A DNA stretch of 64,000 bases, taken from positions 22,044 through 86,043 of the forward strand of contig JAFZTV010000012.1 in the NCBI GenBank assembly GCA_017618625.1, in the 5' to 3' direction. This DNA is from Bacteroidales bacterium. GTDB taxonomy: Bacteria; Bacteroidota; Bacteroidia; Bacteroidales; P3. Positions 56,550-64,000 of the stretch are shown piece after piece. Position numbers and translations under genes: made by a program. The notes beneath the pieces were generated by a model. It searched no databases. It was not told the origin of the DNA and saw only the letters and a program-made list of their open reading frames with translations. Numbering within the stretch: position 1 is the stretch's first letter; the number at the start of each line of letters is the position of its first letter.

Positions 56550-58346
56550 GTGTTCCTCTACCTGCGTCACTATCCAAGGTACATCCTCCTTTGCTTCCTT
56601 TTCGACCTCCTAGGGGTCCTCTTCAATCTTTCTTCCTTTGTCTTCATAGTTCCCTTCGTCGAGCTCCTTTTCGGAGGTGTCCGTTCGGCGTCTCCCCATG
56701 CCTTTTCGTTGAATCAGCATGACCTCAGCGAGTGGCTTAACTGGCAGCTTTACCAGTGGAGCTCCGCGCACGGCCTTTTCTTCTGCCTGGCCGCTATAGC
56801 CTTGTCTTTTCTCCTCTGTTCTTTCCTGTCCAACCTTTTCAGGTTCCTCTCTACTTGGTGCTTGAGCCCTGTCCGCAATGGCGTTGTCGAACGCCTCCGC
56901 AACGACATCTTCCACAAAATCACCATACTCCCCGTCGCCTACTTCAAGCGTCAGCGGAGCGGTGACCTTCTGAGCCGTATGTCCAACGACATCGCCGACG
57001 TCGAGTGGAGCATCGTCAGCTCCATCCAGTCCTTCCTCAAGTCCCCGGTCAATATCATCGTCTTTTCCGCCACGCTGCTTTTCATAAGTCCCACCCTCTT
57101 CCTCTATTTCCTCTTGGTGGCGCCTGTTCTGTTGTTTCTGGTGGGCGTGGTTGGCAAGAGCCTGAAACGCAACTCGCTGAAAGGGCAGAACAAGCTCGGC
57201 TCGCTCTTCTCTCTGCTCGAGGAGAACATCTCCGGCATACGTGTTGTCAAGGCCTTCGGCGGGGAACGGCGTCAGTCTCTCCGTTTCTCCGACGCTCTCC
57301 GCGACTACACCCGCCGCATGAACCGTGTCGTACGCCTCAAAGAGCTCAGCAGCCCGCTCTCCGAAATCCTCGGCACCGTGGCTATGGCCGCCATCCTTGT
57401 CATCGGCGGCTCCTACGTCATCGGCGGCCGCATGCATGCTTCGGTATTCATCCTTTTCGTCATTGTCTTCGCACGGCTTATCCCTCCCGTTCAAGCCCTC
57501 GTCCGCGCCTACAACAGCATGCTTAAAGGCAATGCTTCCGCGCGCCGCATCATGGAGATACTCTCCGCCGACGAGGTCGTCCTCGAGGCCCCCGATGCAG
57601 TCGCCGTGACTTCGTTCGACAGCGAGATTCGTTACCGTGATGTCTCGTTCGCATACGACGACATGGACTCCGCGTCTGTGCTCAACCACATCGACCTGGT
57701 TGTCCCCAAGGGTAAGGTTGTAGCGCTTGTTGGACATTCTGGTTCGGGCAAGACCACCCTTGTTGACCTGCTTCCCCGTTTCTACGACCCCACGGCGGGG
57801 GCTGTCATGCTCGACGGTATCGACCTGCGACGCCTCAACATTGCAAGCCTGCGCCGCCTCGTCTCCATCGTCACCCAGGACTGCATCCTCTTCAACGACT
57901 CTGTCGCCAACAACATAGCCTTCGGCAACGAGGCCGCCACCCCCGAATCCATACGCCACGCCGCACGGTTGGCCTGTGCCGACGAGTTTATCGAAACCCT
58001 CCCCGAGGGCTACGACACCATGGTTGGCGACCGGGGCATCACCCTCTCTGGCGGCCAGCGTCAGCGTATAAGCATCGCCCGTGCTCTCCTCAAGGACGCA
58101 CCCATACTTATCCTCGACGAGGCCACCGCCGCCCTCGACAACGACTCCGAGCGACAGGTTCAGGCGGCTCTACATACCCTTATGCAGAACCGCACCACCA
58201 TCGTCATCGCCCATCGGCTTTCCACCATCCGTAATGCCGACGTCATCCATGTGCTCGACCACGGTTCTATTGTCGAGTCAGGCTCCCACGACCAGCTCCT
58301 AGCCCTCAACGGTGCCTACGCCCGCCTTCTCTCGCCACAAATCTAG
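56550..58346 (+). CDS. ABC exporter of MsbA type, permease-ATPase (598 aa)
   Basis: An N-terminal six-helix permease (about 1-330) with the coupling region LRNDIFHKITILPVAYFKRQRSGDLLSRMSNDIADVEWSI, then the ATPase: Walker A GHSGSGKTT (395-403), Q-loop VTQDCILFN, signature LSGGQRQR (499-506), Walker B LILDEATAALD, H-loop IAHRLS. Likely flips lipid A core or another lipid, as MsbA does. Start GTG 56550 is uncertain: the frame is open upstream to about 56481 with no ATG, and QPLWR before GTG looks like coding sequence. Confidence 0.88.
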   Translation: MFLYLRHYPRYILLCFLFDLLGVLFNLSSFVFIVPFVELLFGGVRSASPHAFSLNQHDLSEWLNWQLYQWSSAHGLFFCLAAIALSFLLCSFLSNLFRFLSTWCLSPVRNGVVERLRNDIFHKITILPVAYFKRQRSGDLLSRMSNDIADVEWSIVSSIQSFLKSPVNIIVFSATLLFISPTLFLYFLLVAPVLLFLVGVVGKSLKRNSLKGQNKLGSLFSLLEENISGIRVVKAFGGERRQSLRFSDALRDYTRRMNRVVRLKELSSPLSEILGTVAMAAILVIGGSYVIGGRMHASVFILFVIVFARLIPPVQALVRAYNSMLKGNASARRIMEILSADEVVLEAPDAVAVTSFDSEIRYRDVSFAYDDMDSASVLNHIDLVVPKGKVVALVGHSGSGKTTLVDLLPRFYDPTAGAVMLDGIDLRRLNIASLRRLVSIVTQDCILFNDSVANNIAFGNEAATPESIRHAARLACADEFIETLPEGYDTMVGDRGITLSGGQRQRISIARALLKDAPILILDEATAALDNDSERQVQAALHTLMQNRTTIVIAHRLSTIRNADVIHVLDHGSIVESGSHDQLLALNGAYARLLSPQI

Positions 58347-58389
58347 CTCTAGTGTTCAAGCGTGAGCTCTCCGCTCTCCGCATCGCCGC

Positions 58390-58500
58390 CGCTACGGTTA
58401 TTGTTATGACGGCTTTTCGCCGGCGTTATAACGTCCCGACGTTGGCCCAACCCAAAAGGTAAGCAAAAGGTGAGCAAAAGGTGAGCAAAACCTGTAAATA
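58390..58500 (-). repeat. Dispersed intergenic repeat, copy 2 (inverted relative to copy 1)
   Basis: On the minus strand: three TTTTGCTCACC / TTTTGCTTACC units, then GGGTTGGGCCAACGTCGGGA, a short dyad AACGTCGGGACGTT, the palindrome CGTTATAACG, and AAAAGCCGTCATAAC. Closely matches 1107-1205 on the + strand, which has two of the units. Confidence 0.75.
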
Positions 58501-58814
58501 TATTTTATTGAACTACACATAGTTACAACCCCTAAAAACGCACTTTTTTGCACACGAAAAAATGCTCTTTTCGTTGATTTACAACAATATAACTTTTGCA
58601 AAAAAAACACCAACAACCCCCGATTCTCACCCCAATCCCCCGTCACCAACAAGCCATTTTTCGCCCTCTTTCGCCAAAGCATCAAAAAAAAATCTTTTCG
58701 CGCTTTTCGATGTGAAAAAAACTGACAGCTACCCACCCCAACAAATCCCATTTGTCAATTCACTATTCACTAACCTGAATAAAAAAGACAGCCACCAAAA
58801 AGCGACTGTCTCAG
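58501..58814. other. Gene-free stretch
   Basis: AT-rich, no credible gene. The + frame at 58562-58855 runs into the tRNA and is discounted. It contains an inverted AGTGAATAGTGAA phrase repeat at 58749-58775. Confidence 0.6.
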
Positions 58815-58889
58815 TGGAAGTTATCGGATTCGAACCAATGACCCCCTGCTTGTAAGGCAGGTGCTCTGAACCGGCTGAGCTAAACTTCC
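58815..58889 (-). tRNA. tRNA-Val (anticodon TAC)
   Basis: 75-nt cloverleaf on the minus strand: acceptor GGAAGTT/AACTTCC, discriminator A, D arm AGCTCAGCCGGTTCAGAGC, anticodon stem CCTGC/GCAGG with loop CTTACAA, T arm TTGGTTCGAATCCGA. CCA not encoded. Confidence 0.95.
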
Positions 58890-58922
58890 GTTTCACGACC
58901 ATCTCTCGGTCGAAATCGGCTG

Positions 58923-58952
58923 CAAAGATACAACTATTTTTTTTATTTACAA
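58923..58952 (-). promoter_or_regulatory. Promoter for tRNA-Val
   Basis: Minus strand TTG (58950-58952), 19 bp, TATCTTTG (58923-58930), 33 bp upstream of the tRNA. Confidence 0.8.
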
Positions 58953-59083
58953 CTTTTTTCTCGTCTCATGCGTTTCCCGTGTCCTTGTCCCCCTTTCAAA
59001 CCGTCCGCCCGCAGCCTTACACAATAATTCTGATGTGCCTTGCGTTAAGAACCAAACGACTATTTAATTCAACTCTTTCAGCC

Positions 59084-60415
59084 ATGCAGATTGACCTCTC
59101 TCGCCTTTACGACACCTATCTCCGTTCCCGCACAGTCACTACCGACTCGCGTGCCATCACCCCTGGGTGCATTTTTTTCGCCTTCAAGGGTGCCTCCTTC
59201 GACGGCAATGCCTTTGTCCCCTCGGCACTCTCCCAGGGTGCGGCCCTCTGTGTCACCTCCGACACTCACTATTCCGACAACCCCCAGTGCGTCGTGGTTG
59301 ACGACGTCCTCGCCGCACTCCAGCTCCTGGCTCGTCACCATCGTGAGCAGCTTACAATCCCCGTTATCGGCATAACTGGCACCAACGGCAAGACCACCAC
59401 CAAGGAACTCCTTTCTGCCGTCCTCAGCCGTCGTTATCGTGTGCACGCCACCGCTGGCAATTTCAACAACCACCTCGGTGTGCCGCTCACCCTCCTCTCC
59501 ATCCCCGCCGACTGCGAGGTGGCTGTCGTCGAGATGGGTGCCAACCACCCGGGCGAAATCGACGACCTCTGCCGTATCGCGCAGCCCGACTTCGGCCTCA
59601 TCTGCAGCGTCGGCAAGGCTCACCTCGAAGGTTTCGGCAGTTTCGAGGGTGTCGTCCGCACCAAGACCGAGCTCTACCGTTTCCTCGATTCCCGTCGCGG
59701 CACCATCTTCGTCAATGCCGATAACCAGGTGCTCCTCGCCGAAGCGATGAAATGCCATTCTGCTTCCGTTCTCCTTTACGGCAGCTCCGCCACCGAGGTA
59801 ATCAGACACTCAGGCAGTCAGGCAATCGCCACCGCCACCTACCTCGGCTCCGACCCCTGCCTCTCGTTCTACACCGAGCTGGGCGACCAGGTTTACAACA
59901 TCGCCACCCACCTCTTCGGCGGCTACAATTTCGCCAACGCCCTTGCCGCCCTCGCCGTCGGACGTTTCTTCAAGGTTGAACTTTTCGACATCAAGCAGGC
60001 TCTCGAGCAATACACCCCGTCCAACAACCGTTCGCAACTCAAAGCCACCTCCCGCAACCAGCTCCTGCTCGACTGCTACAATGCCAACCCCACCAGCATG
60101 GAGGCCGCCATACGCAGCTTCGCCGACATGCATACCGACCACAAGGTCGTCATGCTCGGCGGCATGCGTGAGTTGGGTGCCGAGTCCGATGCCGAGCACC
60201 GTCGCCTCTTCGACCTCGTCAAGTCTTGCCGGTTCAGTCAGACGGTCCTCATCGGCGACGAATTCGCCTTTGCTGCCTCCGACCCCTCTATCCTTTGGTT
60301 CCCCGACAGCCTCAAGGCGAAAGACCATTTCGCGCATAACCCCCTCTCGGGCGCCACGGTGCTGCTCAAAGGCTCCAACGGCACCCGTATGTGGCTTCTG
60401 GAAGAAGTTCTCTAA
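59084..60415 (+). CDS. murF: UDP-N-acetylmuramoyl-tripeptide--D-Ala-D-Ala ligase MurF (443 aa)
   Basis: Last cytoplasmic amide ligase of peptidoglycan precursor synthesis. N-terminal VTTDSRAITPGCIFFAFKG; P-loop GTNGKTT (99-105) with TAGNFNNHLGVPLTLL; VVEMGANHPGEIDDL; and a C-terminal LLDCYNANPTSMEAAIRSF, MLGGMRELGAESDAEHRRL, LLKGSNGTRMW. Start at ATG 59084. Strong preference for C-ending codons. Confidence 0.96.
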   Translation: MQIDLSRLYDTYLRSRTVTTDSRAITPGCIFFAFKGASFDGNAFVPSALSQGAALCVTSDTHYSDNPQCVVVDDVLAALQLLARHHREQLTIPVIGITGTNGKTTTKELLSAVLSRRYRVHATAGNFNNHLGVPLTLLSIPADCEVAVVEMGANHPGEIDDLCRIAQPDFGLICSVGKAHLEGFGSFEGVVRTKTELYRFLDSRRGTIFVNADNQVLLAEAMKCHSASVLLYGSSATEVIRHSGSQAIATATYLGSDPCLSFYTELGDQVYNIATHLFGGYNFANALAALAVGRFFKVELFDIKQALEQYTPSNNRSQLKATSRNQLLLDCYNANPTSMEAAIRSFADMHTDHKVVMLGGMRELGAESDAEHRRLFDLVKSCRFSQTVLIGDEFAFAASDPSILWFPDSLKAKDHFAHNPLSGATVLLKGSNGTRMWLLEEVL

Positions 60416-60520
60416 CACCCACTAACCCACTAACGCAATAACGAATCCCCCAGCCCCTCAACTAAAACCTTGTGCCAAAGGCTGCGAGCACATCTAAATA
60501 AAATATCTAAATAAAATTAA

Positions 60521-61540
60521 GTGAAGCGAGTCAAACTCTTATTCCCCCTCCTGCCTCTGCTTTTCACCTTTTTCGTTGGGCAGGCGCAGCCCTCTCGGAT
60601 TGCCTTTTGGAATGTCGAAAACTTCTTCGATACCCGCAACGACTCGCTGACCAACGACGACGCCTTCACCCCGCAAGGGACAAACCATTGGACCTCCAGT
60701 CGCTTCAACCTCAAGAGTAACAACATCTTTAAAACCCTCGTGGCTCTCGATGCGCCGATGGTGGTCGGCCTCGCCGAGGTCGAGAACTCCTACGTGCTTT
60801 CCCAGCTCTGTTTCGCTACCCCGTTGCGCAAGTTCGGCTACGATTTCATCCATTTCGACTCGCCCGACCCGCGCGGCATCGACTGCGCCCTCCTCTACCG
60901 CCGCCCTCTGTTCCACCCCTTCCACTCGTCTGCCATCACCGTCTCCGACTCCGCCACGCGCTGGTTCTCGCGCGACCTCCTCCTTGTTGGCGGCACCACC
61001 TCCTCTGGCGACAGCCTTTTCCTCCTCGTCTGTCACCTCCCCTCCAAACTCGGCGCCGCCCTTGCCGACCACCACCGTGCCCGCATAGCACACCGCATCC
61101 GTGCGTTGGTTGACTCCCTGTCCGTCTGCCATCCATGCCTCCCGGTGTTTGTCATGGGCGACTTCAATGCCGACCCTCGCGAGTCCGCTTTCTGCGCCTC
61201 ATTCGGCTTCCCGTCGCTGCCCTTGTCCGAGGCCTATCCTGCCGACGCCCTGCCCGTCAACCCCGAAGGACTTTTGGGGCTTATGTATGCCTTTGCCGAA
61301 GGCGAGGGGTCGTGCTCCTATGCCGACCGCTGGTCTTTCTTCGACCAGTTCCTTGTTCGCATCCCCGCTTGCTCCAACTTCACGACGCCCGTCGCACAGC
61401 TTTTCCGTCCCGACTTCCTACTCAAACCCTCTCCGCGTTCGCAATCCGTCCGCCCGTTCCGCACCTACAGCGGCCCCAACTACTTAGGCGGCTTCAGCGA
61501 CCACCTCCCAATCTACCTCGATCTCGAGCAGCTTCAGTGA
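60521..61540 (+). CDS. Secreted endonuclease/exonuclease/phosphatase-family protein (339 aa)
   Basis: GTG start; signal peptide (KRVKLLFPLLPLLFTFFVGQ). EEP-fold metal and catalytic motifs: WNVENFFD near residue 31, VVGLAEVENSYVL, VCHLPSKLGAALADHHRARIAHRI, VFVMGDFNADPRESAFC, and SDHLPIYLDL at the end with the catalytic Asp-His. Related Bacteroidetes proteins are exported nucleases or phosphatases; substrate unknown. Ends the C-rich codon block. Confidence 0.85.
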   Translation: MKRVKLLFPLLPLLFTFFVGQAQPSRIAFWNVENFFDTRNDSLTNDDAFTPQGTNHWTSSRFNLKSNNIFKTLVALDAPMVVGLAEVENSYVLSQLCFATPLRKFGYDFIHFDSPDPRGIDCALLYRRPLFHPFHSSAITVSDSATRWFSRDLLLVGGTTSSGDSLFLLVCHLPSKLGAALADHHRARIAHRIRALVDSLSVCHPCLPVFVMGDFNADPRESAFCASFGFPSLPLSEAYPADALPVNPEGLLGLMYAFAEGEGSCSYADRWSFFDQFLVRIPACSNFTTPVAQLFRPDFLLKPSPRSQSVRPFRTYSGPNYLGGFSDHLPIYLDLEQLQ

Positions 61541-61777
61541 GTATTGCATATTGTGTTGTTCTGTCTCAAAAGGCACGGAGTTATGTTCTCGTTGCGAAGA
61601 GCCAGGGCTGCCGAAATCGGTTTCGTATGAGGCATGAGGTAAAGAAAAATTCATATATATAGCATAGTTTATAATAAATCCGTATTTTTGCTAGTTAATA
61701 TTGGTCTCTGCTAGAGAATGTGCGGAGGTCAAAGTTATTGTGCCACAGTCGTTTTATGGGCTGCGGTAAATTGTAAT
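61541..61777. other. Intergenic stretch before the terminal gene
   Basis: About 240 bp, AT-rich toward the right. It contains a TATTTTTG promoter box (61683-61690) and nothing else that I can support. Confidence 0.5.
61683..61690 (+). promoter_or_regulatory. -7 box (TATTTTTG) for the terminal secreted-protein gene
   Basis: Exact TAnnTTTG match 87 bp upstream of ATG 61778. Confidence 0.5.
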
Positions 61778-64000
61778 ATGAAATCAAATATTGGTTATAT
61801 TATGTCCAATTTTTATTCAGCAGAAGGTTATCGTGTGGTTAGGAATATGATTGTCGAGCGTCTTAGCACAAAGCATCTCTCAACCCGTTGCCATAAAATA
61901 ACAGCATCGGTCATTTTGATTCTCGTGTTTGCAGGTAATGCTTTTGGGCAGACGACGGTAAAGATGGGACCGGATGGGTCTCAACATGTTCTTCCGTTTA
62001 ACAATTTCTATAAAAATTCCTGGAATCAGATGATATACACCGCCGAGGAAATTGGAGGAGCAAAAACTATCTCATCTATTAGTTTTTTGCTTGGTGGACT
62101 TCCTAGTACGGCATGGCAGGCAACGGATGTTAAGATATATATGGGACATACGTCGCTATGTGGCAGTGATGGTAGCACATCTCTCACTGAAACAGACTGG
62201 GTGCCTGCAGGTAGTCTTACACAGGTATGGTCGGCCACTAACTATACTCCTGTAACAGCGACAACCTTTGACGACTTCGGAACCAATGCTAATTATAACT
62301 GGGTGACAATAAATTTGAGTACATCTTTCAACTACAACGGAACTGACAACCTTTGCATTGTGGTTGCATCAAAATGTGACACATATCAATCCGGATTAAC
62401 ATTCAAATACATAAATGACGGTAAAAGTTTGTGTTTGTATAGGAGGAATGACAGTGATCAAAATTATGCCAATCACCCAGGCACGAATTCTGGAACGACA
62501 ACGAGTAGCCGACCAGTGTTAAAGTTAGCTAGTTATAATACAGTAAGCGAAATTATCAACATAAAGAAAACTCTAATAAATTGTGGTACGGACATACTAT
62601 TTTATGACGAAGGCGGTGATGGCGGAAACTGTTCGAGTGGTGACGTGTCAGGAAACTACTATACGAGATATTCCACCTATAGGCATATATTCACAAGTAC
62701 GGGAAGTGCGATAACTGCGACATTCCAAGAGTTTTGTACAGAATCTGCCAATTACGATTGGATGTATGTTTATGACGGATATAACAATTATACCAATGCT
62801 TTGTCTGCATTATTAGGAGGCACCCCAAGTACGATGCCTGGCCCATACGCTTCCTCCGGACAAAGTATGACTTTTACATTTAGAGCGGATGTAAGTGGCA
62901 ATCGAAAGGGGTGGAAAATACGGCTGTCATGTCCTTCCTGCACAGAGCGGACGCTCTCGTTTGGTTCGTCACCAACATCGGTTAGTATTGGTTCCAGTAT
63001 CACGTGTATCGCCACACCGTCCGCAGGCGGTGGCACCGTCAGCTATACCGCATCGCCGGCTGGCATTGTTAACGTAACGTCGGATGGAGTTGTTACTGGA
63101 GTCTCGGTCGGTACAGCCACAATCACTGCCACCATACCAGCAAGCGGTTCTTATTGTGGCGCAACTCAAACGCATACAGTGACCGTAGTGGTTCCAGCCC
63201 CCAACCTGCAGCAAACCAACGAGCCTCGTTGCGGCATTGAGAATGTAACTCTTCAGGCAAGCATGCCTGGTGGCATTAATGTTCCGACTGGCTACGCATA
63301 TTACTGGTATTCCGATGCTGCATGCACGTCAGAGATCACATCAGAGGTGTCAGGCCCGAACAACAATACGCTCACAATTGCATCCGTCGATGAGCAGCAA
63401 GTGTGGTGCCGTCTCGAAAAAAGAGTCTCATCAACCAGTGCGCAAACGTTCAATTATTCTGGTAGTGTCGCCACTTATACAGTTCCAGCAGGCGCGACAT
63501 CCCTAATCCTTGAAGTATGGGGCGCGGAAGGAGGTGGCCAAAGAACCAGTGGTAATACGAATTCTGGATACGGTGGAAAAGGAGGCTATTCCACCGGAAC
63601 ATTATCTTCGCCAAGCGGAACGTTGTATGTTTGTGTTGGTGGAGCTGGAGGTAGTTCAACAAGTGGCAGTGCAGCTGGTGGTTACAATGGAGGAGGAAGC
63701 GGCTATGCATCGTCTTCGTCAGAGCCAGGCAACGGCGGTGGTGGAGCAACCCACATTGCCACAGTTTCTGGTACATTGAGGTATATCGCAACAGCAAATG
63801 TATTGATTGTTGCTGGCGGCGGCGGCGGCGGTGGAGAAGATGGAAGTGACAAAGGTGGTGATGGTGGAGGAACGACTGGAGAAGACGGACAAAACACCGG
63901 ATCCTACCAAAGTAGTTGTGCCGGAGGTACTCAGAACGGAGCTGGCCCCAATGCAGGCTTTGGCTATGGTGCTACAACAAATTATGGTGACGGCGGCGGC
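61778..64000 (+). CDS. Large secreted CUB / Ig-like / glycine-rich protein, first 741 residues (runs off window end)
   Basis: I translated this frame by hand; it is open from ATG 61778 to the last base. A long N-region ends in a hydrophobic signal near residues 43-62 (ASVILILVFAGNAFG). Later ATGs (61802, 61847) would give a shorter one. Then come a beta-rich domain, a CUB-like domain (about 270-390: FYDEGGDGGNCSS... FCTESANYDWMYVYDGYNN), a Big_2-like Ig domain (about 395-470: ITCIATPSAGGGTVSYTASP, GVVTGVSVGTATITATI), and a glycine-rich domain (YTVPAGATSLILEVWGAEGG...). Codon use is AT-richer than the genes before it. A T9SS domain may lie beyond the window. Confidence 0.85.
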   Translation, partial: MKSNIGYIMSNFYSAEGYRVVRNMIVERLSTKHLSTRCHKITASVILILVFAGNAFGQTTVKMGPDGSQHVLPFNNFYKNSWNQMIYTAEEIGGAKTISSISFLLGGLPSTAWQATDVKIYMGHTSLCGSDGSTSLTETDWVPAGSLTQVWSATNYTPVTATTFDDFGTNANYNWVTINLSTSFNYNGTDNLCIVVASKCDTYQSGLTFKYINDGKSLCLYRRNDSDQNYANHPGTNSGTTTSSRPVLKLASYNTVSEIINIKKTLINCGTDILFYDEGGDGGNCSSGDVSGNYYTRYSTYRHIFTSTGSAITATFQEFCTESANYDWMYVYDGYNNYTNALSALLGGTPSTMPGPYASSGQSMTFTFRADVSGNRKGWKIRLSCPSCTERTLSFGSSPTSVSIGSSITCIATPSAGGGTVSYTASPAGIVNVTSDGVVTGVSVGTATITATIPASGSYCGATQTHTVTVVVPAPNLQQTNEPRCGIENVTLQASMPGGINVPTGYAYYWYSDAACTSEITSEVSGPNNNTLTIASVDEQQVWCRLEKRVSSTSAQTFNYSGSVATYTVPAGATSLILEVWGAEGGGQRTSGNTNSGYGGKGGYSTGTLSSPSGTLYVCVGGAGGSSTSGSAAGGYNGGGSGYASSSSEPGNGGGGATHIATVSGTLRYIATANVLIVAGGGGGGGEDGSDKGGDGGGTTGEDGQNTGSYQSSCAGGTQNGAGPNAGFGYGATTNYGDGGG

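Noticed and set aside
56610..57959. 449-aa minus-strand frame opposite the ABC exporter
   Set aside because: Shadow of a C-rich gene; composition is repetitive Gly/Asp/Glu with no motif.

Overview
The window looks like a Bacteroidales chromosome segment, probably an uncultured gut or rumen lineage. The evidence is: promoters of the Bacteroidetes type (TTG or TTTG, about 20 bp, then TAnnTTTG); type IX secretion sorting domains of both type A and type B; the glycine-lipid acyltransferase pair; the families DUF6266, DUF4159, DUF3078, DUF1846 and FISUMP-like lipoproteins; a split F-type ATP synthase operon; and a class II ribonucleotide reductase. Shine-Dalgarno sequences are weak or absent, as is usual in this phylum.

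Layout. 1-0.9 kb: the start of ruvC, divergent from a cytidylate-kinase-like gene. 0.9-13.7 kb: an accessory region, mostly minus strand. It holds a DUF6266 gene behind a repeat element and a G-rich minisatellite, a truncated DUF4369-like gene fused to a copied Hsp20 3' end, a sigma-factor operon, tandem lipoprotein paralogues, surface proteins with Ig-like, FISUMP-like and T9SS domains, a HepT/MntA toxin-antitoxin pair and hsp20. 14-18.4 kb (+): glsA, glsB, engB and dacB. 18.4-22.3 kb (-): pfkA, purH and mreB. 22.7-25.9 kb (+): ftsE, an OmpA-family gene, a GNAT gene and rlmH. 26-27.3 kb (+): tRNA-Gly directly followed by a sialidase. 27.3-31.1 kb (-): DUF1846, rsgA and a hydrolase. 31.3-36.8 kb (+): an aspartic protease, an rpoN-M23-LysM fusion, ribH, fmt and HU. 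37-38.4 kb (-): rsmE and DUF4159. 38.9-61.5 kb (+): nrdJ, atpEFHAG, an MFS sugar transporter, a CUB/P-domain T9SS protein, recX, DUF3078, a SAM hydrolase, sufCD, a PorE-like gene, an MsbA-type ABC exporter, murF and an endonuclease/phosphatase, with tRNA-Val on the minus strand. 61.8 kb to the end (+): the first 741 codons of a large CUB/Ig/glycine-rich secreted protein.

The most unusual object is one uninterrupted 758-codon reading frame. It joins a complete sigma-54 factor (RpoN), ending at its normal C-terminus, to a hydrophobic signal-like segment, an M23 peptidoglycan endopeptidase and a LysM domain. Other notable points are a 118-bp copy of the hsp20 3' end and terminator that now ends an unrelated secreted-protein gene; a roughly 200-bp upstream region duplicated in front of lipoprotein genes, with a third partial copy beside an orphan T9SS C-terminal domain; an inverted pair of about 100-bp repeats near the two window ends; several families of short intergenic phrase repeats, two of which run into coding sequence; and a tRNA gene ending 9 bp before a sialidase start codon.

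The housekeeping genes cover envelope synthesis and shape (mreB, murF, dacB, glsAB, ABC exporter, ftsE), translation and RNA modification (rlmH, rsmE, fmt, rsgA, engB), nucleotide metabolism (purH, nrdJ), energy (atp genes, pfkA) and Fe-S assembly (sufCD). Calls rest on reading motifs in the translated sequence; no database search was run.
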